Shown: positions 16,293-25,572, counted from the first letter of the stretch. The stretch is DNA of 64,000 nt from CAYJBH01 sp964369965 (GCA_964369965.1 CAYJGF010000010.1:21946-85945), one strand, 5' to 3'. Notes: a model not told the origin generated them from the sequence alone. Translations and numbers: made by a program.

Positions 16293-16321
16293 GGTATAAT
16301 AAAAATAATTGGAGGTGTAAT

Positions 16322-16894
16322 ATGACAATGTTTGAAGTCGCCCTACTCGGTGTGGGGCTTGCGGTGGATGCGAGCTGTGTATGTACCACAAACGGGCTTG
16401 TGTACCGCCCAAATATAATCAAATCGCTTGAAATCGCTCTGCCGTTTGCGATTTTCCAAGGGATAATGCCGCTTATCGGCTATTTCGGTATAGGGCTTTT
16501 GCCGGACGAACTGTTTCAATACAACCACATAATTGCATTTTTGCTGTTGCTGTTTGTCGGTGCAAAGATGATTTTGGACGGACTGCGGACGACCCAGTTC
16601 GACGAACTATGTCCCGAGGGGAAGTCCAAGGTCAAAAACCTAACCTTTAAAATAATGATGGTGCAGGGCGTTTCCACCAGTATAGATGCCCTCAGTGTTG
16701 GGGTGACCCTCGGCAACGAGAGCCTTGATTTTGTGCTTGTCTCGGTGCTGATAGTCGCAATAATCACCTTTGCGCTGTGCTTTGGTGCGGTGCGGCTCGG
16801 CGAGAAAATCGGCACAAGGCTGAATAACAAGGCGGAGATTATCGGTGGTATTGTACTTGTGATAATTGGGGTGCGGTTGCTTGTGACGGGTTAA
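16322..16894 (+). CDS. mntP: MntP-family manganese efflux pump
   Basis: Membrane exporter of the MntP (DUF204) family, which lowers intracellular Mn(II). It has six hydrophobic segments in two internally related halves: LLGVGLAVDASCVCTTNGL near residue 6 and VQGVSTSIDALSVGVTLG near 117. Each carries the membrane-embedded Asp typical of the family (AVDA and SIDA). The length of 190 residues is usual. The ATG at 16322 follows GGAGGTG by 4 bases. Families annotated this way are occasionally divergent and metal choice has not been tested here. Confidence 0.85.
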   Translation: MTMFEVALLGVGLAVDASCVCTTNGLVYRPNIIKSLEIALPFAIFQGIMPLIGYFGIGLLPDELFQYNHIIAFLLLLFVGAKMILDGLRTTQFDELCPEGKSKVKNLTFKIMMVQGVSTSIDALSVGVTLGNESLDFVLVSVLIVAIITFALCFGAVRLGEKIGTRLNNKAEIIGGIVLVIIGVRLLVTG

Positions 16895-16897
16895 TAA

Positions 16898-16953
16898 TTG
16901 ACTTGACTTCAGATTTGAAAAATGGTATTATATTAATGTTAGCGACAGCTAAC
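16898..16953 (+). promoter_or_regulatory. Promoter with TTAG-N6-CTAA operator-like site 2
   Basis: TTGACT occurs twice (16898-16903, 16903-16908); the second stands 17 bp before TATTAT (16926-16931). Immediately downstream GTTAGC-gaca-GCTAAC (16938-16953) is a perfect 6-bp inverted repeat, well placed for repression of the gene at 16976. Confidence 0.65.
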
Positions 16954-16975
16954 TCGATTGTATTGGGAGAAGAAA

Positions 16976-17782
16976 ATGTCCGATAAAATTTTTAGCGGTG
17001 TAGAAGATACACTATTTATCCCACTTATCGCAAGAATTGAGATATCCAAAAAATTCCCGGAATATTTTTATGATAAAAAGGCCTTAACCCTTGAAAGTAA
17101 GATATCTTTGCAATCTATATCCCACAAAAGCGGTGAGTATTCCTTCATGGCATCGAGCTCCCGTGCGGTGATGATGGACAGTGCTGTGAGTGAGTATATT
17201 GCAAAAAATAATAAATGCAATGTCGTATGCATAGGCTGTGGACTGGAGACGATGGCATGGCGGCTGGAAAAAAACTCCCAAAATGCACATTTTTATGAGG
17301 TGGACTTCCCCTCGGTGATAGAGAACAGGGAGAAAATATTGAACGTGCGTGAAAACGAGACGCTGATAGCCGGCAATGCGAACGAGCTAAACTTTGCCGA
17401 GCTTATCGACTGCAAACTGCCCACAATTTTTGTGGTTGCCGGCGTGTTTCAATATTTTAAAGAGCCGGAGGTTTTAGCACTTATTAAGAAACTCAAAGGT
17501 GAATTTACCAATGCGGTACTGCTTTTTGATGCCACCAACTCGGTCGGTTTGAAGTACGCCCAAAACTATGTGAAAAAGACCGGCAACGACAATGCCATGA
17601 TGTATTTTTGCATAGACAACCCCGAAGAATTTGCGAAAAAATCATCTACCCGACTTGTTTCGGTGCGCGGCTTTTTTGATAAAACAAAACCGATAAAAAG
17701 CAAATTAAAACTGTTTACAAGGATTGCAATGCATGTCGCCGACAGCAAAAAACGCACCATGATTTTAAGCTATAAATTTTAA
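16976..17782 (+). CDS. Leucine carboxyl methyltransferase-family (LCM) SAM-dependent methyltransferase
   Basis: Class I methyltransferase of the LCM/TcmP-like group that usually O-methylates carboxyl groups of small molecules. Features: an N-terminal helical section with SRAVMMDSAVSEYIA near residue 60, SAM motif VVCIGCGLETMAWRL near 80, an acidic strand end FYEVDFPSVIENR near 100 and the mid-domain VVAGVFQYFKEPEVL near 145. A good GGGAGAAGA site precedes the ATG at 16976. It is controlled by a strong promoter carrying an inverted repeat shared with two neighbours. The substrate is unknown; metallophore-like or lipid acids are possible. Confidence 0.75.
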   Translation: MSDKIFSGVEDTLFIPLIARIEISKKFPEYFYDKKALTLESKISLQSISHKSGEYSFMASSSRAVMMDSAVSEYIAKNNKCNVVCIGCGLETMAWRLEKNSQNAHFYEVDFPSVIENREKILNVRENETLIAGNANELNFAELIDCKLPTIFVVAGVFQYFKEPEVLALIKKLKGEFTNAVLLFDATNSVGLKYAQNYVKKTGNDNAMMYFCIDNPEEFAKKSSTRLVSVRGFFDKTKPIKSKLKLFTRIAMHVADSKKRTMILSYKF

Positions 17783-17829
17783 ATATTTCTATCGTTTAAC
17801 CTGTGTCTTTGTGTAAAAAATGCACGGAG

Positions 17830-17843
17830 TTAGTTTATACTAA
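17830..17843 (+). promoter_or_regulatory. TTAG-N6-CTAA operator-like site 3
   Basis: TTAGT-ttat-ACTAA perfect inverted repeat located 22 bases before the hydrolase start; same spacing as the sites at 14839 and 16938. Confidence 0.5.
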
Positions 17844-17864
17844 TTATATTTGAAAAGGAAGAAC

Positions 17865-18728
17865 ATGAAAGCATTTGAGCAGTATTGCAAAAATTATCCA
17901 CTAAACACCGAAAATATTGACGGTGGTAAATTCAGTTGTAGATATTATCAAAACCAAAATTCAACCGAGACGGTGGTTTTGCTTGTCGGCGGCATTGGGA
18001 TGTCGGATTTAATATATACCCATTTTGAAAAATTTGCCGAACATTTTTCGGTGATAACCTTTGATTATTGCATTGATTACGACACAAACGAAAAGCTCAC
18101 GGCGGCGGTTGCAAAGCTGTTGACAAAACTTGATATAAAGGCATGGTTTGTCGGGCAGTCGCTCGGTGGCTTTGTGGCACAGCTCATGGCGCAAAAATAT
18201 CCCGAAGTGACAAAGGGGTTGATACTATCAAACACCGGGTGTCTTTCCGCCGACATGAGCAAGGAGGCATATGCCTCATTGATGACTATGCTAAAAAGCA
18301 CAAATAAAGCGAAAAAGATGCTAAAACTACTCCCATTATCCGCACTAAAAAAACAGATAAGCGGTGCGGTTTTCAAAAAATACGCCGCTGATTTTAGCGA
18401 GTCGGAAAGGCACCTTCTGCGTGAACTGTGCGACATAATGGAGGAAAAGCTCACAAAACCATATGAGTTGCACATGCTGAACTTACTTATCGACATGGAA
18501 AATCACAACGGCATGAAAAAAGCTGATTTTTTATATCTCGACGATATGGTTTTATTGATGCTATCAAAGGATGATGAAACATTCAGCGACGGAGTGAAAC
18601 AGGCGCTAATCGACCTCATGCCAAGCCCGACAACAATAACGGATTTAAAAGGCGGTCACCTCGCACTGATGGTGAACTGTGAGCGATATGTGGAGATTAT
18701 AGTAGCGTATATTGATAAAAGGTCATAA
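17865..18728 (+). CDS. Alpha/beta-hydrolase family protein
   Basis: Predicted serine hydrolase of 287 residues. It has an oxyanion-side motif VVLLVGGIGMSDL near residue 34, the nucleophile elbow VGQSLGGFVAQ near 98 (Ser in GxSxG), an acidic residue region DDMVLLMLSKDDETF near 225 and a late His in LKGGHLALMV near 265. No signal peptide is seen, so it is cytoplasmic. A GGAAG ribosome site lies before the ATG at 17865. It shares an operator-like repeat with the preceding methyltransferase, suggesting common control. Substrate not predictable; esterase or thioesterase is most likely. Confidence 0.8.
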   Translation: MKAFEQYCKNYPLNTENIDGGKFSCRYYQNQNSTETVVLLVGGIGMSDLIYTHFEKFAEHFSVITFDYCIDYDTNEKLTAAVAKLLTKLDIKAWFVGQSLGGFVAQLMAQKYPEVTKGLILSNTGCLSADMSKEAYASLMTMLKSTNKAKKMLKLLPLSALKKQISGAVFKKYAADFSESERHLLRELCDIMEEKLTKPYELHMLNLLIDMENHNGMKKADFLYLDDMVLLMLSKDDETFSDGVKQALIDLMPSPTTITDLKGGHLALMVNCERYVEIIVAYIDKRS

Positions 18729-18740
18729 AAAATTACTCGG

Positions 18741-18769
18741 TTGACTTTACAGAGCAATAAAGTTATAAT
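18741..18769 (+). promoter_or_regulatory. Sigma-A promoter of the sensor operon
   Basis: TTGACT (18741-18746), 17-bp spacer, perfect TATAAT (18764-18769), about 54 bases before the GTG start at 18823. Confidence 0.75.
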
Positions 18770-18822
18770 ACAGCTATATATTTAATGTCGGCATAAATTA
18801 AATTTATAGCGAGGAAAAAATC

Positions 18823-20529
18823 GTGATAAAAAGGTCTGCACAAAAGAATATATTCGATGCCCTGCTCTTTGCTTTGTTAATTGCTATTGCACTGATGTTG
18901 GGTGGGATAGGACGATTTTTTTCAATCTATGGCGTGTATATAAACGACCTCGGGTTTATTCTTTCGACCTGTATTTTTATCGGTCTTTATTCATTCTGGA
19001 TAATCAGTGTCTATCTTAGGATAATGCAAAGTCGTGTGCGTGACTTTTTGATGCTTATCGGCGCTGCCATAATTTTTTGGATATTAATTCGCACCATAAA
19101 ATGGTCGGCGTTTGAATTTGTGATTTTTGAGGACAGATTTCTATGGTATATGTACTATATACCGATGGTGATGCTGTCCCTCTTTTTCTTTTTCATAGCA
19201 CTTTATGTCGGCGAAGATGAGGAGTATCGCCACGATAAGAGATGGGGTTTGTTATACATACCGGCTGTACTAATCATTCTCGCGGTTCTGACAAACGATA
19301 TACATGGGCTTGCCTTTGATATAAATATTGACGTGCACGCATACGGTCAGGATTATACACATGGCGTGGTTTATTATATTGCGCTTGCATTTATACTTCT
19401 AATGGTGCTTATATCCTCATTTATCATACTGCGAAAATTCAGCAGTTCGAGGTCGGTGAGGAAAAAAGCTCTACTGCCTGCAATAATAATTGCGATAACT
19501 ATTATTTACAGTGTTTTATACATAGTCACACCGACCTATGGTTTAGGGTATTACCTTGACCTCACCATCTTTGGTTGTTCCATGGCGATAGCTCTTTTAG
19601 AGTCGTTCATAAGAACGGGGCTTATCCACTCCAACATAAGGCATAGCGAGTGTTTTTCCATGGCGAGCGTAGGTGCGCAAATATTGAACAACGAGGGGGA
19701 GGTTGTCTATATCTCGGAGAATGCCCTGCCGCTTGCAAAAAGCGATTTTAAAACACTGCTAAAGGATAAAACAATATCCCTTGCTCCCGCAATCCTCTCA
19801 CATATCGCCCCTATTCAGGGAGGGTATGTTGTGTGGAACAGCGATGTTTCGCAGATTAAAGACATGATTGAAAATCTTAAGGCGCTGAACGACAAACTCT
19901 ATAAAGAGGTGGACCTTTTAGCGCTGGAAAATGAGCAAAAAAGCGAGAGTGCAAGACTGCAAAAAATAAACGACCTGCATGGCATTATGCTAAACGATAT
20001 TTTGCCACTCAGCGAGAGGATAAAGCGTGATATAGAGGACACCACGCCGGAAAAGGATATAAAGCGCCTTTTGTTCAAAACGAGTATGAGCTCAACATAT
20101 ATTAAAAGAAAGGTCAACCTCATCTTAACGGAGCAGACGGAGAAGTGCATATATATCGAGGATATGCGATACTGTTTTTTAGAGTCCTTTCAACTGTTGC
20201 GACTGTATGATAAAACCTGTGCGATAAATATAACCGACGATTGTGATATCGGTCTTGATGTTGCGATTATCTGCCTTGATATCTACCATAAAATTATCGA
20301 CATCACCGATTATAGTTTTGATACTTTATATATTACACTTAGTTTTGATGAGTCAAACATAAGGTTTGCGGTGCAAATCTCGGGCGATGTCAAGTTGTGT
20401 CGCGAGGATATAGTTGCCGAAATGACCGATGGAATAAAAGGCGAATTAAGGGTTGTTGATGAGACGGACTCCTACCACATATCACTCACCATACCAAAAC
20501 ATGGCACCGCAAAAGGAGGGGGAGTATGA
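18823..20529 (+). CDS. Seven-helix membrane sensor, kinase-like but without clear catalytic motifs
   Basis: The first half (about residues 10-265) contains seven or eight hydrophobic segments resembling the 7TM module fused to many clostridial histidine kinases. It is followed by a small PAS-like stretch (GAQILNNEGEVVYISENALP) and a coiled coil with many Glu/Lys. The C-terminal region looks like a degraded kinase: no obvious phospho-acceptor His context, N-box or G-boxes were found. It overlaps the next gene, a NarL-type kinase, by 4 bases (ATGA), so the two products probably form a sensor pair with the downstream response regulator. The GTG start follows a GAGG site. The signal is unknown. 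Confidence 0.65.
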   Translation: MIKRSAQKNIFDALLFALLIAIALMLGGIGRFFSIYGVYINDLGFILSTCIFIGLYSFWIISVYLRIMQSRVRDFLMLIGAAIIFWILIRTIKWSAFEFVIFEDRFLWYMYYIPMVMLSLFFFFIALYVGEDEEYRHDKRWGLLYIPAVLIILAVLTNDIHGLAFDINIDVHAYGQDYTHGVVYYIALAFILLMVLISSFIILRKFSSSRSVRKKALLPAIIIAITIIYSVLYIVTPTYGLGYYLDLTIFGCSMAIALLESFIRTGLIHSNIRHSECFSMASVGAQILNNEGEVVYISENALPLAKSDFKTLLKDKTISLAPAILSHIAPIQGGYVVWNSDVSQIKDMIENLKALNDKLYKEVDLLALENEQKSESARLQKINDLHGIMLNDILPLSERIKRDIEDTTPEKDIKRLLFKTSMSSTYIKRKVNLILTEQTEKCIYIEDMRYCFLESFQLLRLYDKTCAINITDDCDIGLDVAIICLDIYHKIIDITDYSFDTLYITLSFDESNIRFAVQISGDVKLCREDIVAEMTDGIKGELRVVDETDSYHISLTIPKHGTAKGGGV

Positions 20530-21818
20530 CGTTTTTATCGCTTAACGATGTCGCAAAAGGTTATTTGCTTGCGCTTTGCATAATCGCTGTTGTCATCCAA
20601 CTCATAACGCTGATAGCATATTTGTCAGACAGATACAAGAGTCGACGTGTGGTAATGCTGCTTTTTTTAAATGTATTCAGCATTTTAATGTGTTTGATAA
20701 TCACTCAGTTGAACAAATTCGGCAGGGAAAAATATGACATCTTAATGACCCCGGTCTATGAATTTTTTAACGGCACACCCTATTTTGTTTACGTAATAAT
20801 AAATATGTCTGTTATATTTTTTGCGGTATTTTCACTGTACGCCCTTTATAAAAAGAATAAAACACAGATAAATGTTTTTTCGGTAAAACAGGCGCTGGAA
20901 ACCCTGCCCTGTGCAGTTGCCTTTATGACAGATGACGAGGAGCTTTTGCTGTCCAACCGCATTATGCATAATCTTTGCAAAGAATTAACCGGTGCTCCAC
21001 TGCGAAACGCCGAGCATTTTTGGTCGCAAATAAATTCCATGCAGGGCGATAATCGGTGCGCGATAAAGGGGGCGGAACCGACGTTTATTTTAGCGGATGG
21101 CAAGGTGTGGCAGTTTTCCAAGAGTCGATGCATACATGACGGCGAGGAATATTGTGAGTATAGAGCGGATGACATAACCGAACTCTACAAACTCAGAGAA
21201 AATATCCACGGTGTCAACGAGCAGTTAAAACAGCAACAAAACAGGCTGAAAACCCTATCCGATATCATAGAGGACAATGCGAAAAATCAGGTCGCCGTCA
21301 ACATGAGGATCAACTTCCACGACAATTTTGGCAACCTTTTGACGTTGACAAAAAAAACATTGAGGGAGAGTGAGGACGAACAGGAGGTTCGCACACTGAT
21401 CAACTACTGGAAAAATTTGAACGGCGTTATAAAAGACCTCTCCGGCGACGACAGACAAACCATAACGTTGCGGCAGGTGATGCTTTTTGCCGACAAGCTC
21501 GGCAGTAAGATAAATATCGTCGGCGAGATACCTGCACAGGATTATGACAGGACGACAACTCTTTTGTGTATAAACGAGATGTTGAAAAACGCATACCGTC
21601 ACGCCGGTGCACAGGAGCTATCGGTGAATATACTGTCGCAGAACAGCTCTACAATAATTACCATACACAACAAGACAAAGGACAGGATTTCACAAATTAC
21701 AGAGGGTGGAGGGCTATCGGGGTTGAGGTCGAGGATAGAGCAATCAGGCGGTGAGATGGATATGTCCTGTGACGACGGCGTCACCATGACGATAAAATTA
21801 TTAAGGGAAATAGGTTGA
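20526..21818 (+). CDS. NarL-type sensor histidine kinase
   Basis: Two hydrophobic segments at about residues 10-32 and 40-60 and another near 80-105 are followed by a PAS-like region (LPCAVAFMTDDEELLLSNRI), a coiled coil and a HisKA_3-like stretch with phospho-acceptor His in INFHDNFGNLLTL near residue 263. The ATPase domain has N-box INEMLKNAYRHAGAQ near 345 and G-box GGGLSGLRSRIEQSGGEM near 395. It is translationally coupled to the upstream membrane sensor, and the response regulator starts 2 bases after its stop. This gives a complete two-component system of the NarX/NarL class. Confidence 0.85.
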   Translation: MTFLSLNDVAKGYLLALCIIAVVIQLITLIAYLSDRYKSRRVVMLLFLNVFSILMCLIITQLNKFGREKYDILMTPVYEFFNGTPYFVYVIINMSVIFFAVFSLYALYKKNKTQINVFSVKQALETLPCAVAFMTDDEELLLSNRIMHNLCKELTGAPLRNAEHFWSQINSMQGDNRCAIKGAEPTFILADGKVWQFSKSRCIHDGEEYCEYRADDITELYKLRENIHGVNEQLKQQQNRLKTLSDIIEDNAKNQVAVNMRINFHDNFGNLLTLTKKTLRESEDEQEVRTLINYWKNLNGVIKDLSGDDRQTITLRQVMLFADKLGSKINIVGEIPAQDYDRTTTLLCINEMLKNAYRHAGAQELSVNILSQNSSTIITIHNKTKDRISQITEGGGLSGLRSRIEQSGGEMDMSCDDGVTMTIKLLREIG

Positions 21819-21819
21819 T

Positions 21820-22458
21820 ATGTATAATATAATGATTGTGGACGACCAGAGCAGTTCCCACGCACTCATGCAGTACGCTATAATGAGGAGTGAGGGGCGA
21901 TACAACATTACCAAGGCTTTTTTTAATGCCGACAAGGTGTTTGATGAGTTACGGTATGAGACGGTCGACCTCATTTTGATGGATATTCACACGCAGGGAA
22001 AAGAAACCGGCATAGCGGTCGCCGCCAAGGTGAAAAAGCATTACCCTAAAATAAAGATAATCATATTGACCTTCGTTTTGCAAAAAAAATATATTGAGGA
22101 GGCAAAACAGGCAGGCTGTGAGGGCTTTTGGTATAAGGACCATGCCGATTTGGATCTTTTGCAGGTGATGGACTGTGTGATGGACGGCATGATATACTAT
22201 CCAAAACAACAACCGACCATCAAGATAGGGGTGGCAAACATCTCCGATTTTACCCCGAAAGAGCTGGAGATACTTCAAGCAAAGGTTAACGGGCACTCTA
22301 ATGAAGAGGTCTGCGACATGCTGAATATAAAGAGCAGGACGCTGGACACCCACCTTAGCAACATAAAAAACAAAACCGGCTACAACAACCTGTTGAAACT
22401 GGTGGCGGACGTCGCGACAAAAAAGTTTATAATTACGGGAGAGGAGGGCAATTTATAA
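21820..22458 (+). CDS. NarL/LuxR-family response regulator
   Basis: An N-terminal receiver domain carries acidic residues in IMIVDDQ, the phospho-acceptor Asp in LILMDIHTQGKETG near residue 51 and a Lys near 107 (WYKDHAD). The C-terminal LuxR-type helix-turn-helix (FTPKELEILQAKVNGHSNEE, LNIKSRTLDTHLSNIKNKTG) spans about residues 145-205. It is cognate to the kinase directly upstream. Its targets may include the zinc-ribbon and lipoprotein genes downstream, but no binding site is visible. Confidence 0.9.
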   Translation: MYNIMIVDDQSSSHALMQYAIMRSEGRYNITKAFFNADKVFDELRYETVDLILMDIHTQGKETGIAVAAKVKKHYPKIKIIILTFVLQKKYIEEAKQAGCEGFWYKDHADLDLLQVMDCVMDGMIYYPKQQPTIKIGVANISDFTPKELEILQAKVNGHSNEEVCDMLNIKSRTLDTHLSNIKNKTGYNNLLKLVADVATKKFIITGEEGNL

Positions 22459-22559
22459 AAAAATTCAAAATCAGCGGAAATACACGATGTACAATTAATT
22501 TTATCCTGTTATACTGTCGATAAGGGTTGTAAGATTGCGCCCATGTAAGAGGCAGTGAG

Positions 22560-22943
22560 ATGAAAAAAATAGCGATTTATATTCAAAACAAATTATTATC
22601 GTCCGGCATTACACATGCAATAAAGGCAAGAACATCGCAAACTTCGGTCGAAATAATACCGAGTATCGAGAGTTGCCTCTCGGTCTGTAGAAGTAGCGGT
22701 GCCAACGTTTTTCTTGCAGAGCTTAGAGACTATTATCCGCTCGCTTTGGATGATTGGTTGATAAGGGTGGAGGAGATTAAAAATGCCGTCCCGAAATGTA
22801 AAATTGTTTTGATTGTGGATGAGGAGAATTTCCCGAAGTCCGCAAAGGTCGCAAATTCAGCCTTTAAAAACGATGAAATAGATATGTTTTTATACAGTTC
22901 TTCAGGGCTTAACTTCCTTGTGGATGTAATAACAAATATATAA
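22560..22943 (+). CDS. Degenerate receiver-like protein, 127 aa
   Basis: The secondary-structure order resembles a response-regulator receiver: KKIAIYIQNKLLSSGITHAI at the start, GANVFLAELRDYY where the phospho-acceptor strand should be, VPKCKIVLIVDEENF, then DMFLYSSSGLNFLVDVI as the last helix. The phosphorylation Asp appears replaced (AEL), and the early acidic pair is absent. It may act as an unphosphorylated partner or be a decayed gene. It lies 100 bp after the true response regulator and 20 bp before the zinc-ribbon gene, with GAGGCAGTGAG ahead of the ATG. Confidence 0.5.
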   Translation: MKKIAIYIQNKLLSSGITHAIKARTSQTSVEIIPSIESCLSVCRSSGANVFLAELRDYYPLALDDWLIRVEEIKNAVPKCKIVLIVDEENFPKSAKVANSAFKNDEIDMFLYSSSGLNFLVDVITNI

Positions 22944-22962
22944 TTAATAACAGGAGGGCAGT

Positions 22963-25059
22963 ATGTCAAGATGTAACAGATGTGGTTTTGAAATGCCACC
23001 GACGGCAAAGTTTTGTGACAATTGCGGTGCGACAGCGACACCACCGGCAGGAGGGCCACCGTCGGGTGGTCAGCAGTGGGGGCAACCGCCTGTAGGAGGA
23101 CCACCTGTCGGTCAGCCGCCGTCAGGTGGGCAACAATGGGGGCAACCTCCGGCAGGAGGGTCGCCTGTAGGTGGGCAACAGTGGGGGCAACCGTCAGGGC
23201 AGCCTCCTGTAGGTCAACCACCGTCGGGTAGTCAGCAGTGGGGGCAACCGCCTGTAGGGGGTCCACCTGTCGGTCAGCCGCCGTCAGGTGGGCAGTGGGG
23301 TCAACCACCGGTAGGTCAGCCTCCGGTAGGTCAGCCTCCGGTAAACCAACAACAGTGGCAAAATCAACAGCCTAACAACCAACCGATAGGTCAACAGCAA
23401 AACGCCCAACCGATAGGTCAACAGCCAATTGGTCAACCATATGCGCGACAAGGTGGTGTTGCGGTTGCGAAAAAAAACAATAAAGCACCGATAATTATTA
23501 CAGTAGCCCTTATTGGGGTTGCCATGATTGTCGGCGGTATACTGCTTGCTGTGAATCTATTCTTCGGCTCGTCGTCCGATGAGCCCAATATCGGCGTTTG
23601 GACGGCGGACGAGATCACCATGATGGGCATGACCATGAACCCCACCGATCTCTACCCCGACGGTATCACTTTGGAGCTTAAATCGGGTGGCAACTGCACC
23701 CTTTCGTTCGACGGTGACGATTATAACAGTGACTACGAGATTGAGGGCGGTGTATTCAAGCTGATCGATGGCGGTGACGAGTTCCCCGGCACGATAGAGG
23801 GGGATGTTATCACCATCGTGAACCTGCTTGACATGGGTATGGATATCCGATTTGTCAAGGAGGGCGGAGTCTCGGTAGGTGGTGCAACCGACGGTGAGGA
23901 TGCCGCGGGCACTGCCGAAATAGACGAAAATGATCTGACCGGCAGATACATACTCTCCAGCATGACCACAGCCGGCGTAGTCATGAACTATGATGCTATA
24001 CAACAATCAGAAATAGAGATGACGCTGGAAATTGACGGCGAGGAGGGTAATCTAGTCGCCTACGGCAGCTCTATGTCGGTCGAGCTTGACACCTCGGCAA
24101 AAACCATGCTCTTGCAGGGCGTTGTTATGGACTATGTGATAGATGGTGAGAATATCGTCGCAACGGGTGAAAACGAGGGGTATGAAATGACCTTTGTGTT
24201 CACAAACGAAAATAGTTCCATGTGGGACGATGCCTCGGGAGAAGATATAAACGCAACGGGATTTGTGGCACCCGGCTACGGCGCAGAACAGACAATGCCG
24301 GTGGAAACACTTTCGAACCCCTCTGTTTGGTACGGTATTGTCACCATAAGCGACTATGTCGGCAGTGATGACATATCGGGCGAGTATGAGGCATGGGGCT
24401 ATATCGGCTCCGATGAGATAGGCGACTTTTTTGAGCTGTATCTAAACGCATATGTGGACAGTGAGGATCACATTGACTTTATGTCCTTTAATATTGAACT
24501 GCATGACTATTCTTTCTTCCCGATAGTGGATGAACACGCGTGGCTTTATGGCGGTGCAACCCTTAAAGAGGAGGATAACACGTGGTTTAACCCTAATGTA
24601 ACAAACGGCACACTCACCGGAACCTACAACTATGACTACGATGGCGAGGCATTCACTATAGATTTCAATATAGCGATGGTGGTGGACGACACCGCAACGT
24701 CCGGCACAGAGGGTGACACCGGCAGTGATGCCCCGTCACCGGAGCCGGAGCCGGAAGCTGAGCCGGAGCCGGCACCGGCAGCACAGGCGAGCTTCACCAT
24801 GGACGAGTTGAGGGATGTATATTTAGCATTTCAGGATTTGGGCATCGATGAAAAATTCGCCCTGACCGACGAGGAGGTTATCGACACATATTTCGGCGGT
24901 ATTGCCGGCAACATAACAAACGATAACGAATATGTTATTGCATATCAGTGGCTTTCCATCGAGTCGGAGACCTCCCTTTTAAACATCACCTTTGATAAGA
25001 ATGAGGACGGCACCCGCACCTATAAATCCATGTCAATCAACAACATCGACTACGAATAG
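22963..25059 (+). CDS. Zinc-ribbon, Gly/Pro/Gln-rich membrane protein with lipocalin-like extracellular domains
   Basis: Residues 4-24 form a zinc ribbon (CNRCGFEMPPTAKFCDNCG). Residues 27-155 are low complexity, built of repeated GGQQWGQPPVGGPPVGQPP-type units and later QPIGQQ units. One transmembrane helix lies at about residues 172-197, then an extracytoplasmic part. Two related beta-rich modules are visible (about 205-310, with GIWT-like start GVWTADEITMMG and acid repeats; about 320-420, TGRYILSSMTTAG). A further beta domain and a Glu/Pro/Ala hinge precede a last 80-residue module. Calcium-dependent or cell-envelope sensing roles are speculation. It is the first gene of a cluster of secreted proteins. 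Confidence 0.7.
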   Translation: MSRCNRCGFEMPPTAKFCDNCGATATPPAGGPPSGGQQWGQPPVGGPPVGQPPSGGQQWGQPPAGGSPVGGQQWGQPSGQPPVGQPPSGSQQWGQPPVGGPPVGQPPSGGQWGQPPVGQPPVGQPPVNQQQWQNQQPNNQPIGQQQNAQPIGQQPIGQPYARQGGVAVAKKNNKAPIIITVALIGVAMIVGGILLAVNLFFGSSSDEPNIGVWTADEITMMGMTMNPTDLYPDGITLELKSGGNCTLSFDGDDYNSDYEIEGGVFKLIDGGDEFPGTIEGDVITIVNLLDMGMDIRFVKEGGVSVGGATDGEDAAGTAEIDENDLTGRYILSSMTTAGVVMNYDAIQQSEIEMTLEIDGEEGNLVAYGSSMSVELDTSAKTMLLQGVVMDYVIDGENIVATGENEGYEMTFVFTNENSSMWDDASGEDINATGFVAPGYGAEQTMPVETLSNPSVWYGIVTISDYVGSDDISGEYEAWGYIGSDEIGDFFELYLNAYVDSEDHIDFMSFNIELHDYSFFPIVDEHAWLYGGATLKEEDNTWFNPNVTNGTLTGTYNYDYDGEAFTIDFNIAMVVDDTATSGTEGDTGSDAPSPEPEPEAEPEPAPAAQASFTMDELRDVYLAFQDLGIDEKFALTDEEVIDTYFGGIAGNITNDNEYVIAYQWLSIESETSLLNITFDKNEDGTRTYKSMSINNIDYE

Positions 25060-25083
25060 TATAATTAAAAGGAGGTTTTTGCA

Positions 25084-25572
25084 ATGGTAGTTAGCTACAA
25101 CGCACTGCCGAGCTCGCTTGACGAGTTTAACAATCTGGTGATGGAGGGTTTGTCCGCGCCGGAAAAAACCTGTGCGCTGTTTATCTGCGCCGTAAATATG
25201 CTGGGTCAAGATTTAGAGGAGGGGTTAAAGGCAATAGACCTGCTCAAGGGTCCTGCGCCCCTTTCAAATTTTGAAAAATCTTGGTTTAAGGACAGGATAA
25301 GCGATAAAAAATATCTTGCAAATGCATATCTTGGCGGTGCCACACCGGAGAATAGCTACACCCCGACAATCCCCTACACCCTAACCTTTATGCCGGACCC
25401 TCGTCCGCAGGATTGCGAGCCGGGATATATGAGATTGCAGATAAAAACCCCCGCCTTTGACAGCCCACGGCATATAAAATTGCGCCAAAAGGGCGAGAAT
25501 TGGTACATATGGGACGCGAACAGCATAATGCTCGGTGTTAAAACTCCGGCAAAAGATGATCCTTGGGCATGA
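25084..25572 (+). CDS. DUF6935-like conserved protein, 162 aa
   Basis: Soluble protein without signal peptide. Recognisable stretches are FEKSWFKDRISDKKYLANAY, LGGATPENSYTPTIPYTLTF and the C-terminal IKLRQKGENWYIWD. I recall this arrangement from the DUF6935 family of Firmicutes but cannot verify it here. It is preceded by AAAAGGAGG and followed by an overlapping gene (ATGA). Families like this commonly accompany zinc-ribbon lipocalin-like proteins, suggesting a common but unknown process. Confidence 0.65.
   Translation: MVVSYNALPSSLDEFNNLVMEGLSAPEKTCALFICAVNMLGQDLEEGLKAIDLLKGPAPLSNFEKSWFKDRISDKKYLANAYLGGATPENSYTPTIPYTLTFMPDPRPQDCEPGYMRLQIKTPAFDSPRHIKLRQKGENWYIWDANSIMLGVKTPAKDDPWA

Noticed and set aside
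22733..23308. Minus-strand frame with repeated hydrophilic units opposite the zinc-ribbon gene
   Set aside because: Its repetitiveness is only the complement of the Gly/Pro/Gln repeat-coding region.
23040..23350. Possible CRISPR-like or VNTR array
   Set aside because: The repeats are in frame and encode the Gly-Gln-Pro-Pro linker of the zinc-ribbon protein; units vary and there are no spacers.
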